A DNA stretch of 64,000 nucleotides, from NCBI GenBank assembly GCA_965228575.1, contig CBDDHW010000001.1, positions 124,001 through 188,000 of the forward strand, given 5' to 3'. Source of the stretch: UBA11612 sp965228575 (GTDB lineage Bacteria > Pseudomonadota > Alphaproteobacteria > Rhodospirillales > Rhodospirillaceae). The position numbers were made by a program, and so were the translations under genes. The first letter of the stretch is position 1, and each line of letters begins with the position of its first letter. The notes beneath the pieces are model-generated. The model saw only the letters and a program-made list of their open reading frames with translations, did not search any database and was not told the DNA's origin. Shown here in pieces: positions 55,385-63,530 of this stretch.

Positions 55385-55995
55385 GTTCCCACCGCATTGT
55401 GCACGCGAAGGAACGCCAGGAGCTCTAAGAGTGGCAATCCCAGAATAGAGAAAAAGTCGCCATCAATTTTGCTAAACAGCTGAATGCCTCGATCTTCTAG
55501 TTGATAAGCGCCAACGGATGAAAGAATTGCAGGTCCCGTTTGATCGAGGTACTCATTCAAAAAATCATCGGAGAAATTTCTCATTGTCAGTCGCGGTGCA
55601 GTATTGCAATGCCAAATTCGCGCGCCGTTCATGGCGACGACGGCCGACGTTTCGAGGGTATGTGTTTGTCCGCGCAGAGTCTTTAGGTGATTTTGTGCGC
55701 CCTTTAAATCAACGGGCTTGTCAAACCACTCGCCATTGCACTCCAGCATTTGATCTGCTCCGACAACGAGAGTGTTTGGATATTTTTGCGAAATTTTTAG
55801 AGACTTAAGCTCGGCGAGCATTTCTGCGCATTGGCTCGCTGTCGCTCCTTCAGCCTTCAAAGAATTTTTTACGCCGTCCTCATCAACATTCGATGGAATC
55901 GCCTCAAAACTCACACCAGCCGATCGCAGCATGTTTGCCCGACTCGCGCTTGCTGATGCTAGTATGATTGGCTTCGCCGAACTGCCTTCACTCAT
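55381..55995 (-). CDS. maf: Maf-like nucleotide pyrophosphatase
   Basis: 204 residues from ATG 55995. The frame extends to 56037 without conservation and would overlap the next gene. The N-terminus IILASASASRANMLRSAGVS is the Maf signature, and VVGADQMLECNG and LTMRNFSDDFLNEYL follow. The family hydrolyses dTTP/UTP or modified nucleotides. It starts eleven bases past the end of the dikinase-regulator gene, in one minus-strand operon with aroE, coaE and dnaQ. Confidence 0.94.
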   Translation of the reverse strand: MSEGSSAKPIILASASASRANMLRSAGVSFEAIPSNVDEDGVKNSLKAEGATASQCAEMLAELKSLKISQKYPNTLVVGADQMLECNGEWFDKPVDLKGAQNHLKTLRGQTHTLETSAVVAMNGARIWHCNTAPRLTMRNFSDDFLNEYLDQTGPAILSSVGAYQLEDRGIQLFSKIDGDFFSILGLPLLELLAFLRVHNAVGT

Positions 55996-56005
55996 ATATT
56001 TATCT

Positions 56006-56845
56006 TCAATCAGTCTGTCGCGGTGTAGATGTTTCACGTTGATTATAAAGTTGAATGATCGATGCGGCGGTTTCTTCGATTGAGCGACGAGTTACATCGA
56101 TAACGGGCCAATTATATTTGCTAAATAATCTGCGTGCTGAGACGACTTCGTCACGAACGTTATCTAAGTCAGCGTATTCCTGAGTTCGATCATCATTCAT
56201 TATCCGCAAGCGGCTTTGTCTAATATCACTTAGGCTTTTTGGATCACGGGTAAGCCCTACAAACAAAGGTTTTTGAGCTGAGGCTATTTCTTCCGGAACA
56301 GCTATTCCTGGAACAAGGGGAATATTGCCAACGCGAAGCCCCCGGTTTGCAAGGTACATACACGTTGGAGTTTTTGACGTTCTCGATACGCCAACTAGAA
56401 CAATATCTGCATCCGTCATCGTTTCCATGGATTGCCCATCGTCATGTTGAACAGCAAAATGCATTGCGTCGATACGGTGAAAATAACCATCATCAAGCAT
56501 ATGTTGTTTGCCGATTTCCGATTGCGCCGTTTTCTCAAAGAACCTTGAAAATGCCTGCATGACCGGATCTAGGGCAGACACCACAGGGATATTTCGTTCT
56601 CGGCATGCTTTCTCGAGCTGGCCGCGAATTTCATGATCAAGGAGGGTGAAAATCACTAGGCCGGGTGAGTGTTTTAATCCTTCTATTACGCGCGCCATTT
56701 GCCCTTTTGTTCGCACAAGCCACCAAAAGTGCTCAACGACTTCTACATTTTCATACTGGACCAAACACGCCCGTGCGATATTGGTCACCGTTTCACCCGA
56801 AGAGTCGGATACGAGATGTAAATTGAACGAATTGCCGCTCGCCAT
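56006..56845 (-). CDS. pyruvate, phosphate/water dikinase regulatory protein (DUF299)
   Basis: 279 residues. The N-terminus NLHLVSDSSGETVTNIARAC is the DUF299 signature, and the P-loop-like GVSRTSKTPTCMYLANRG lies about residue 155. ADP-dependent kinase and Pi-dependent phosphorylase activity of this family switches PPDK or PEP synthase off and on by threonine phosphorylation. It is the first gene of the minus-strand operon leading away from the likely origin. In Rickettsia and Caulobacter the homologue (RP001-type) flanks the origin. Confidence 0.94.
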   Translation of the reverse strand: MASGNSFNLHLVSDSSGETVTNIARACLVQYENVEVVEHFWWLVRTKGQMARVIEGLKHSPGLVIFTLLDHEIRGQLEKACRERNIPVVSALDPVMQAFSRFFEKTAQSEIGKQHMLDDGYFHRIDAMHFAVQHDDGQSMETMTDADIVLVGVSRTSKTPTCMYLANRGLRVGNIPLVPGIAVPEEIASAQKPLFVGLTRDPKSLSDIRQSRLRIMNDDRTQEYADLDNVRDEVVSARRLFSKYNWPVIDVTRRSIEETAASIIQLYNQRETSTPRQTD

Positions 56846-57453
56846 TTCGAAGATCTTATTTGTGGAAAACCAATATTACCGGGAATAACGCCGCCTTGCT
56901 GCGGTAGAATCAAAATTTACGCTTCTATAAGCATTTTCGATACGGAAAACATGCTCTTGTGGATTGGCTAATGGGACCGGTGTGAATTACCACCATTTCC
57001 CTACATCAGATCAAGTTTTCCCTATTATCCACGCATTAAAATATGATCCAAAATCTTAGCTTATGAGGACCTATTTCGTTTCTTCCATCAGAAATCCACG
57101 AATTTTGGATTCAAACAACGCTCGTTGAAACTAGGTGGATAAATCTAATGGGTGCCTTAATCCTCGTCTTTCACATCCCCTACAAATAACATCTACCTTT
57201 TAGTACTTATTATTTTATTGAATGGAAAAGACTACGGATTTCAAAGTCAGATCCAAATGAGTAGAGGATTGACTTCTCCTAAAGGCTCGGGTATCGCTTC
57301 TTTTACCAAATAGGGGACACTCGCTTCCCAGAACCGGAACAATGTTAATTTAGACCGGTCAGAACAATCTCCAGCCAATATGTTCGCTGAATTTCAAGCG
57401 ATCACTTCCAAACACTCCCACAATTTTTTTCAACAAATTGATAAGTAGCAAAC
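56846..57453. other. candidate chromosomal replication origin (oriC)
   Basis: A 608-bp AT-rich gap without genes lies between the divergent DUF299 gene and rho. DnaA-box-like 9-mers are TTTTCCACA (minus, 56861-56869), CAATCCACA (minus, 56958-56966), TTATCCACG (plus, 57025-57033), AAATCCACG (plus, 57092-57100) and TTATCCACC (minus, 57134-57142). Three of the five differ from TTATCCACA at one base. A very AT-rich tract at 57198-57222 could be the unwinding element. In Caulobacter and Rickettsia the origin is beside the DUF299 gene. Gene direction flips here, as expected at an origin. hemE, often the other neighbour, is absent. Confidence 0.55.
57269..57297 (+). promoter_or_regulatory. promoter of rho
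   Basis: TTGACT (57269-57274) and TATCGC (57292-57297) with 17 bases between would start transcription near 57304, giving a leader of about 150 bases. Long leaders are usual for rho, whose product terminates its own transcript. Confidence 0.45.
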
Positions 57454-58716
57454 ATGCACCTTCAGGAATTGAAGCGTAAATCACCAGCAGAACTTCTCGC
57501 TTTCGCAGAAGAAAACGGCATCGAAAACGCTTCGAATTTACGTCGCCAAGATTTGATGTTCGGAATACTCAAAGTTTTGGCTGAGAAAGACACGCCTATA
57601 GATGGTGATGGCGTTCTAGAGATTCTTCAGGACGGATTTGGATTCCTCCGCTCGCCCGAGTCAAATTACCTATCAGGACCCGACGATATCTATGTCTCAC
57701 CTAGCCAGGTGCGGAGATTCGGGCTGCGAACCGGTGATACGGTCGAGGGACAAATTCGAGCGCCGAAAGATGGCGAGCGTTATTTCGCGCTTCTCAAAGT
57801 CAACACCATTAATTTTGAGAACCCGGAGAATGTTAAGCACAGGATTAACTTTGATAACCTTACGCCACTCTATCCTGATGAAAAACTCACGATGGAGATC
57901 GAAGCGAAAGACACAAAGTCCAAAGACATTACACAAAGAGTAATTGAGCTCGTATCTCCACTTGGAAAAGGACAACGAGCTCTTATTGTCGCTCCGCCCC
58001 GTACGGGGAAAACGATAATGCTGCAAAACATTGCAGCGGCAATTGCTGAAAATCATCCGGATATATACCTGATTGTTCTGCTTATTGATGAGCGACCTGA
58101 GGAAGTCACGGATATGGACCGGACAGTCAAAGGTGAAGTCGTTAGCTCTACCTTCGATGAACCGGCGTCGCGCCACGTTCAGGTTGCGGAAATGGTTATT
58201 CAGAAAGCCAAGCGGCTCGTGGAACACAAACGTGATGTCGTTATATTACTTGATTCCATCACACGGTTAGCGCGCGCCTACAACACCGTAGTGCCATCGT
58301 CCGGCAAAGTACTGACGGGCGGCGTCGATGCAAACGCGCTTCAAAGACCAAAACGCTTTTTTGGTGCGGCTCGCAATGTAGAAGAGGGCGGATCCTTAAC
58401 TATTATTGCGACGGCGCTTATAGATACCGGCAGCCGTATGGACGAAGTTATCTTTGAAGAGTTTAAAGGGACAGGTAATTCCGAAATCATTCTCGACCGT
58501 AAACTCGCAGATAAGCGGGTCTTCCCGTCTATCGACATTACAAAATCTGGTACACGCAAAGAAGAATTGCTGGTCGATCAGGGAACCCTATCCAAGATGT
58601 GGGTCCTCCGCCGTATTCTCGATCCGATGGGCGTTCAAGACAGCATGGAATTCTTGCTGGATAAATTGCGAGATTCGAAGAACAACAATGATTTCTTCGA
58701 TCGAATGAACAAATAG
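57454..58716 (+). CDS. rho: transcription termination factor Rho
   Basis: 420 residues. The N-terminal helical part begins MHLQELKRKSPAELLAFAEE. The RNA-binding cold-shock fold has DGFGFLRSPESNYLSGPDDI. The ATPase motor has Walker A APPRTGKTIMLQNIA and Walker B RDVVILLDSITRLARAYN. It is a hexameric RNA helicase that ends transcription. It is the first plus-strand gene to the right of the presumed origin, with mnmE and mnmG beyond. Confidence 0.98.
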   Translation: MHLQELKRKSPAELLAFAEENGIENASNLRRQDLMFGILKVLAEKDTPIDGDGVLEILQDGFGFLRSPESNYLSGPDDIYVSPSQVRRFGLRTGDTVEGQIRAPKDGERYFALLKVNTINFENPENVKHRINFDNLTPLYPDEKLTMEIEAKDTKSKDITQRVIELVSPLGKGQRALIVAPPRTGKTIMLQNIAAAIAENHPDIYLIVLLIDERPEEVTDMDRTVKGEVVSSTFDEPASRHVQVAEMVIQKAKRLVEHKRDVVILLDSITRLARAYNTVVPSSGKVLTGGVDANALQRPKRFFGAARNVEEGGSLTIIATALIDTGSRMDEVIFEEFKGTGNSEIILDRKLADKRVFPSIDITKSGTRKEELLVDQGTLSKMWVLRRILDPMGVQDSMEFLLDKLRDSKNNNDFFDRMNK

Positions 58717-58748
58717 ATCGGAACGAATTCAAACGCTATAGGTGTTAA

Positions 58749-58779
58749 ATGGGCCGGACTTTAACCGGCCCATTTTTTT
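58749..58779 (+). terminator. Rho-independent terminator after rho
   Basis: A nine-bp stem ATGGGCCGG/CCGGCCCAT (58749-58757 with 58765-58773) and loop ACTTTAA are followed by seven T. It sits between the convergent rho and qor genes. Confidence 0.92.
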
Positions 58780-58789
58780 GTTCTCAATT

Positions 58790-59788
58790 TTAGACCACCA
58801 GAATAGTTGAGCCGGTGGTACGGCGAGCCTCTAGATCGGTATGCGCATGGGCGGCCTGTTCGAGGGCATATGAGTTGCTCGCATCGATTTTAACCGCGCC
58901 GTTTTCAACAACTTCAAAAAGTTCTGACGTCGCTCGGACATATTCATCGCGTTGATCGATGTAATCCCATAAACGCGGCCGTGTTAAAAATAGTGACCCT
59001 TTTGCCGCCAAAAGATTTGGTTCGATGGATGGGGCAACGCCGGAGGCATTTCCAAATGCGACCATCAATCCGCGCAAAGCGAGGCAATCAAGGGACTTCA
59101 TGAAGGTATCTTTGCCAACGCCATCGTAGACGACCGACACACCTTTGCCGTCAGTAATCTCACGCACTTTGGCGACCCAATCTTCGCTCTTGTACAATAT
59201 GGCGTGATCACATCCAGCTGACCGTGCAATTTCCGCTTTTTCTTCCGATCCGACTGTTCCGATAACTGTCGCTCCGATGTGCTTTGCCCACTGACAGAAA
59301 ATAAGACCAACACCGCCTGCCGCGGCATGGAACAGGACGGTTTCAGATGCTTCAAGTTTGTGGAGGGACCGAAGTAAGAACCACGCCGTCATGCCTCTCA
59401 ACATCATGCCTGCGACTTGTTCATCGCGTAGCGATGATGGAACGAGAACAACTTTGTCAGCAGGAATAATCCGTTCTTCGGTATAACCGCCAAGAGGTCC
59501 ATTGCCATAGCACACCCGGTCGCCGATCTTGAGATCGTCCACGGACGGTCCAATCTCCTCAACAGTCCCCACCCCTTCTAGACCGGGGATGAACGAATTA
59601 TCTCCAACCGCGGAAACGCCGGCGCCTTTGTTGTAAAGACCAGTGCGGTGGTAAATATCGATGAAATTTACGCCGATCGCCGTTTGGCGAATACGGATTT
59701 CACCTTCCCCTGGTTCTCCCACAGTTACGTCTTCCAGATGCAATACCTCGGGACCACCGGTCTCGCGGACCACGATAGCCTTTGCCAC
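58790..59788 (-). CDS. qor: zinc-independent quinone oxidoreductase (MDR family)
   Basis: 332 residues. The N-terminus has VRETGGPEVLHLEDVTVGEP and IGVNFIDIYHRTGLY. The NADPH-binding AAAGGVGLIFCQWAKHIGAT is central, and no zinc-binding Cys set is seen, so it is the quinone oxidoreductase class. It reduces quinones with NADPH. It lies eleven bases after ogt on the same strand. Confidence 0.92.
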   Translation of the reverse strand: MAKAIVVRETGGPEVLHLEDVTVGEPGEGEIRIRQTAIGVNFIDIYHRTGLYNKGAGVSAVGDNSFIPGLEGVGTVEEIGPSVDDLKIGDRVCYGNGPLGGYTEERIIPADKVVLVPSSLRDEQVAGMMLRGMTAWFLLRSLHKLEASETVLFHAAAGGVGLIFCQWAKHIGATVIGTVGSEEKAEIARSAGCDHAILYKSEDWVAKVREITDGKGVSVVYDGVGKDTFMKSLDCLALRGLMVAFGNASGVAPSIEPNLLAAKGSLFLTRPRLWDYIDQRDEYVRATSELFEVVENGAVKIDASNSYALEQAAHAHTDLEARRTTGSTILVV

Positions 59789-59799
59789 GATTTGTCTCC

Positions 59800-60276
59800 T
59801 TACAGGTTGAGTTGGGGCTGTATGTCCTTGCCCTCTAAAATGAGAAGGGCTGTTTTGGTCGCAAGCCCTCCATCAGCGGTATATCCCACAAGTGCGTCCT
59901 TTGCACCCAGCACGCGATGACAGGGAACGATAATTGGTAAGTTGTTGCGACCGCACGCACCGCCTACAGCGCGCGGGGCGGAATTTAAACGCGAGGCGAT
60001 ATCACCATAGGTTACGGTCTGGCCGTAGGGAATTTTGAGCATTTCCTTCCAAACGGCTTTCTGGAATTTAGTTCCAATGTGTTTGAGTGGGAGGTCGAAC
60101 TTTTTAAGCGCGCGGTCAAAATAAGCGTTGAGTTGTCGCTTCGCCTCTTTCAAAAGTGGTGTCGGGTTTTGATCCCGTCCCCAGCCCCAATCGACAGAAA
60201 CAAGAACATCGTCTTCTTCTGTTATGGATATATCGCCAACTGGAGAATGCAGCGAAATTTGAGTTACGACCGTCAT
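59800..60276 (-). CDS. ogt: methylated-DNA--protein-cysteine methyltransferase
   Basis: 158 residues. The active-site motif IIVPCHRVLGAKDALVGYTA contains the acceptor Cys, and FQKAVWKEMLKIPYGQTVTYG and RAVGGACGRNNLP precede it. It removes O6-methyl from guanine in DNA by suicidal transfer. It starts the minus-strand pair with qor and diverges from the DUF6489 gene. Confidence 0.95.
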   Translation of the reverse strand: MTVVTQISLHSPVGDISITEEDDVLVSVDWGWGRDQNPTPLLKEAKRQLNAYFDRALKKFDLPLKHIGTKFQKAVWKEMLKIPYGQTVTYGDIASRLNSAPRAVGGACGRNNLPIIVPCHRVLGAKDALVGYTADGGLATKTALLILEGKDIQPQLNL

Positions 60277-60430
60277 ATTATTTTTCGCTTAAACCCGATT
60301 TGTGGGCTAAATGCTATGTACTGGCGACGTATGTATAGACGTATGTTTATATGTTTGGGAATTCCTAGCCAGCCTATGCCTTAAGTTTATTTATTGGTTA
60401 CGATGGTGAAAATAGCATTTGGAGCGCACA

Positions 60431-60673
60431 ATGAAGATTACGATCAATGTGGATTGTACACCTATAGAAGCCCGCACCTTCATGGGTTTGCCCGATGTCT
60501 CCCCGATCCAAGACGCGATGATGGATCAAATGAAAGAGCAAATGCAAAAAGCGACCGCGGCGATGGATCCGGAGACAATGCTTAAAACTCTTTTTCCCCA
60601 ACAGTCTGAAAGTCTTGCGGACATGCAAAAAGCGTTTTGGTCTCAATTCACCGGTGTTAAAGACGACAAGTAA
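60431..60673 (+). CDS. DUF6489-type small protein upstream of mnmE
   Basis: 80 residues from ATG 60431 with GGAG six bases before it. A TTG at 60419 is also in frame. It begins MKITINVDCTPIEARTFMGL and contains MMDQMKEQMQKATAAMDPET, an amphipathic helical stretch, and the end AFWSQFTGVKDDK. Such small proteins precede mnmE in many alphaproteobacteria. The function is unknown. It ends two bases before mnmE, so they are co-transcribed. Confidence 0.8.
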   Translation: MKITINVDCTPIEARTFMGLPDVSPIQDAMMDQMKEQMQKATAAMDPETMLKTLFPQQSESLADMQKAFWSQFTGVKDDK

Positions 60674-60675
60674 TA

Positions 60676-62007
60676 ATGCCAGGAGATACGATATTTGCTC
60701 TTGCCTCGGCGCCTGGGAGGGCAGGTATCGCGGTTATTCGAATTTCCGGGCCCAGCACAAAAGACGCGCTTTTAGCTTTAGGATGTTCAGCAGCCCAGCC
60801 TCGAAAGGCGGTGCGCGCTACTTTTTTAAATCCTGCAACCGAAGATGTTCTCGATTACGGCTTGCTCTTGTGGTTTCCCGCACCCCATAGCTTTACCGGA
60901 GAGGACGTTGCCGAGCTGCACGTTCATGGCAGCCGCGCTGTGATTGAAAATATGCTCTCCGCGCTTTCAAAAATTCAAGGGATGAGGCACGCAGAGGCTG
61001 GAGAGTTTACACGCCGGGCTTTTGAACACGAGAAGATGGATCTCACCCAAGCCGAGGGGTTGGCCGACCTCGTTGATGCGGAAACCCTTGCTCAACAAAA
61101 ACAAGCCTTGCGTCAAATGGGCGGTGACCTGAAGGAGATATACGACGACTGGCGGCTGAAACTGGTTCAGGCGCTCGCGCATTTGGAGGCCGTGATTGAT
61201 TTTCCCGACGAAGACCTGCCGCCGGACATTGCGGATAAAGTCTGGGGTGAAGTGAAAACTCTACAGGGCCGGATAGAAAGTCACTTAGATGATGGAGGCC
61301 GCGGCGAACGCATTCGAGATGGAATTTCGATCGCTATTATCGGTCCGCCCAATGCGGGTAAATCGAGCCTGCTAAACCTACTAGCGCGGAGAGATGCAGC
61401 CATAGTATCGGCCACACCGGGAACAACCCGGGACGTCATAGAGGTTCACATGGACCTAGGCGGATTTGCGGCAACGCTTGTCGATACTGCGGGCCTTCGA
61501 GACGCGGAAGATGACATCGAAAACGAAGGTATTCGGCGTGCACGGAAACGGGCGGAGACGGCTGACCTGAAGATCGCGATCTTTGATGGCGCGGCGTACC
61601 CCGAGAAAGATCCTCACACTCTAGATTTGACGGACACGAACACTCTAAGCGTTGTGAATAAACTGGATCTCATTAAAGCCGGGAGCTTAGAAAGCGGCGG
61701 AAGAAATAGTGTTGAATATGTTTCGGTCAAAACGGGTCAGGGCATAGAAAAATTCCTATCCCGATTACTATCCATGGTGAGGGAAAAAGCTGAAACCGGC
61801 GGGTCAGTTCCGCTCACGCGGGTGCGTCATCGCCGTGCACTGGAAGAATGTGTTCAAGGGTTGCAGCGTGCGCGCGCAGCGAATCTGCCAGAGTTGGCGG
61901 CGGAAGATTTGCGTATGGCAGCACGTGCGCTTGGCCGCATCACCGGTCAAGTCGATGTTGAAGAACTTCTTGATGTTGTCTTCCGAGATTTTTGTATCGG
62001 GAAATAG
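60676..62007 (+). CDS. mnmE: tRNA uridine-5-carboxymethylaminomethyl GTPase MnmE (TrmE)
   Basis: 443 residues. The N-terminal tetrahydrofolate-binding domain has TIFALASAPGRAGIAVIRIS and FTGEDVAELHVHGSRAVIEN. The GTPase domain has GPPNAGKSSLLNLLARRDAA, the G2 TPGTTRDVI and the G3 DTAGLRD. The C-terminal end FRDFCIGK carries the essential Cys. With MnmG it modifies the wobble uridine of several tRNAs. mnmG is 1.5 kb away, with an efflux pump between. Confidence 0.97.
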   Translation: MPGDTIFALASAPGRAGIAVIRISGPSTKDALLALGCSAAQPRKAVRATFLNPATEDVLDYGLLLWFPAPHSFTGEDVAELHVHGSRAVIENMLSALSKIQGMRHAEAGEFTRRAFEHEKMDLTQAEGLADLVDAETLAQQKQALRQMGGDLKEIYDDWRLKLVQALAHLEAVIDFPDEDLPPDIADKVWGEVKTLQGRIESHLDDGGRGERIRDGISIAIIGPPNAGKSSLLNLLARRDAAIVSATPGTTRDVIEVHMDLGGFAATLVDTAGLRDAEDDIENEGIRRARKRAETADLKIAIFDGAAYPEKDPHTLDLTDTNTLSVVNKLDLIKAGSLESGGRNSVEYVSVKTGQGIEKFLSRLLSMVREKAETGGSVPLTRVRHRRALEECVQGLQRARAANLPELAAEDLRMAARALGRITGQVDVEELLDVVFRDFCIGK

Positions 62008-62022
62008 TTTTTAATTCCTAGG

Positions 62023-62051
62023 TTGCAATCCCGCAGTGCCGCTGGTATCAC
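62023..62051 (+). promoter_or_regulatory. promoter ahead of the leader ORF
   Basis: TTGCAA (62023-62028) and TATCAC (62046-62051) with 17 bases between would start a transcript at about 62058, just before the ribosome site of the short ORF. Confidence 0.45.
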
Positions 62052-62080
62052 CCCTCACCCAATGTGAAGGAGTGCTCGCC

Positions 62081-62176
62081 GTGAGCCAGAACCGACTTTT
62101 TACAAACACCCGACCCCGTATCGTCGGCATGTATATGTCTGCGCCGGTGGTGATGGGCGTGTTTGATTTTTGGTAA
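62081..62176 (+). CDS. 31-residue ORF, possible leader peptide of the efflux gene
   Basis: A GTG at 62081 with AAGGAG eight bases before it opens a 31-codon frame beginning MSQNRLFTNTRPRIV and ending MGVFDFW. Its second half is hydrophobic. The strong ribosome site and the placement between a promoter and a terminator, directly before a transporter gene, suggest a leader peptide. It could also be a small membrane protein or chance. I recognise no family. Confidence 0.4.
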   Translation: MSQNRLFTNTRPRIVGMYMSAPVVMGVFDFW

Positions 62177-62207
62177 AGCGGCTTTCTTTCAGTAAAGGAC
62201 CTTTGAG

Positions 62208-62233
62208 AGCTCGGCTTTGCCGGGCTTTTTTTT
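62208..62233 (+). terminator. Rho-independent terminator between the leader ORF and the efflux gene
   Basis: An eight-bp stem AGCTCGGC/GCCGGGCT (one G-U pair) with loop TTT is followed by eight T (62226-62233). It lies only 37 bases before the transporter ATG, leaving no room for a separate promoter. Confidence 0.85.
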
Positions 62234-62270
62234 CGCCCGGCTCATGGATTTCAGGGTCCGGAGAATGGCT

Positions 62271-63458
62271 ATGAGAAACATTTATATTTCTGCGCTTCCC
62301 GTCGTGATGGCCTCGGTGACGGCTATGATGGCGATCGATCTATACCTACCCGCTATTCCTCTTCTTCCGCAGGCGCTGGAAGGGACTCCTGCGGAAGCGC
62401 AATATTCAGTCGGCGCCTTCTTAGCGACATTTGCTTTTGGGCAATTGGTGTTCGGGGTGCTTGGTGATCGCGCAGACCGGCGCAAAATATTGCTCTTTGC
62501 GTTACTCGCGCTTGCGGTGACCTCGTTGTTGTGTGCCCTTGCGGTGAGCATGTGGCAGCTCATTGGTTTGCGTTTGTTGCAAGGTTTCGCAGCTAGTGCT
62601 GGCGCGGCCTTAGGCCCGCCTATTTTACGGGAGCTAGCGGGCGGAACGGCCGTAATCCGCTTGATGGGTGTTGTCGGTTCGATACAGGCTCTTGTTCCTG
62701 CATTTGCACCGGCGGTTGGGGCTTGGATGTTGAGGTATGTCGGATGGGAGGCATGCTTCATTGTCGTTGCGGTTTTGGCGGCCGTGACGATGGGTATGTT
62801 TTCGCTAATGCCGCCGCCAAATCGGTCTGCGTCTCACGTACCTACCGGTCATCCGCTAGCAGGTTACGGCGCGCTTTTGCGATCAAAGCAATATCTTGGA
62901 TATACGCTTAGTCATGCTTTTGCGATGGGCGGGCTTATCACATTCATTATGTCTGCTCCTTACGTTGTCACGGCACATACCGGAGGGACCGTGGATGATT
63001 TCGCCGTGATGATGATCGTCTTGGTGGCGTGTTTTGCCACGGCGGCAAATGTTGCGGCTCCGGTTGTGCGCAGGATCGGTGCAGATGCGACAATTGTATC
63101 TGGGTGCGTTCTACAAGTTGGCGGAGGTCTTGCGTTACTTGCGGTCTGCGCGGTGATGGACACACCGACGGTTACGGCGATTACCTTCGCAATGATGCCA
63201 GTCAACTTTGGTCTTGGATTGCGTGGGGGCGCGGGGTTTGCGCGTGTGATGGATCTAATGCCGCAGCACACTGGGAGCGCCAGCGCTCTTCTCATTTTCC
63301 TCTCGGCGGGAATCGGATCGATCGGCACGCCGCTCGTCGCCCCATTTTTGTCTTCAGGGGCGTTATCATTGGGAATTGTTGTCGCGGTACAGGTGATCGC
63401 ATCGTTCGCCTTCCTTCCTTTGGCTGTTTTCGCTCGCCCCAGAGTCTCGGCGATCTAG
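62271..63458 (+). CDS. Bcr/CflA-type MFS multidrug efflux transporter
   Basis: 395 residues from ATG 62271, with GGAG seven bases before it. ATG 62265 is too close to that site, and a TTG at 62217 is inside the terminator. About 12 membrane helices are seen. MAIDLYLPAIPLLPQAL in helix 1 and the motif A loop GVLGDRADRRKILLF are typical of the Bcr/CflA drug:H+ antiporters. The substrate is unknown. It stands between mnmE and mnmG, which are usually neighbours, so it may have been inserted there. Confidence 0.87.
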   Translation: MRNIYISALPVVMASVTAMMAIDLYLPAIPLLPQALEGTPAEAQYSVGAFLATFAFGQLVFGVLGDRADRRKILLFALLALAVTSLLCALAVSMWQLIGLRLLQGFAASAGAALGPPILRELAGGTAVIRLMGVVGSIQALVPAFAPAVGAWMLRYVGWEACFIVVAVLAAVTMGMFSLMPPPNRSASHVPTGHPLAGYGALLRSKQYLGYTLSHAFAMGGLITFIMSAPYVVTAHTGGTVDDFAVMMIVLVACFATAANVAAPVVRRIGADATIVSGCVLQVGGGLALLAVCAVMDTPTVTAITFAMMPVNFGLGLRGGAGFARVMDLMPQHTGSASALLIFLSAGIGSIGTPLVAPFLSSGALSLGIVVAVQVIASFAFLPLAVFARPRVSAI

Positions 63459-63530
63459 AAGAATCTCGATTGGTTACACCGCGTCCGCGCGATATAAGGG
63501 CGCGGTGTAATTGATTCGGGAAGCCTGGAC

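Noticed and set aside
62219..62241. Second hairpin GCCGGGC/GCCCGGC as an antiterminator
   Set aside because: Its 3' arm is made only after the T-tract, too late to stop termination. It may only matter for translation start.
62217..62270. TTG at 62217 as start of the efflux gene
   Set aside because: It lies inside the terminator hairpin. ATG 62271 has a well-spaced ribosome site.
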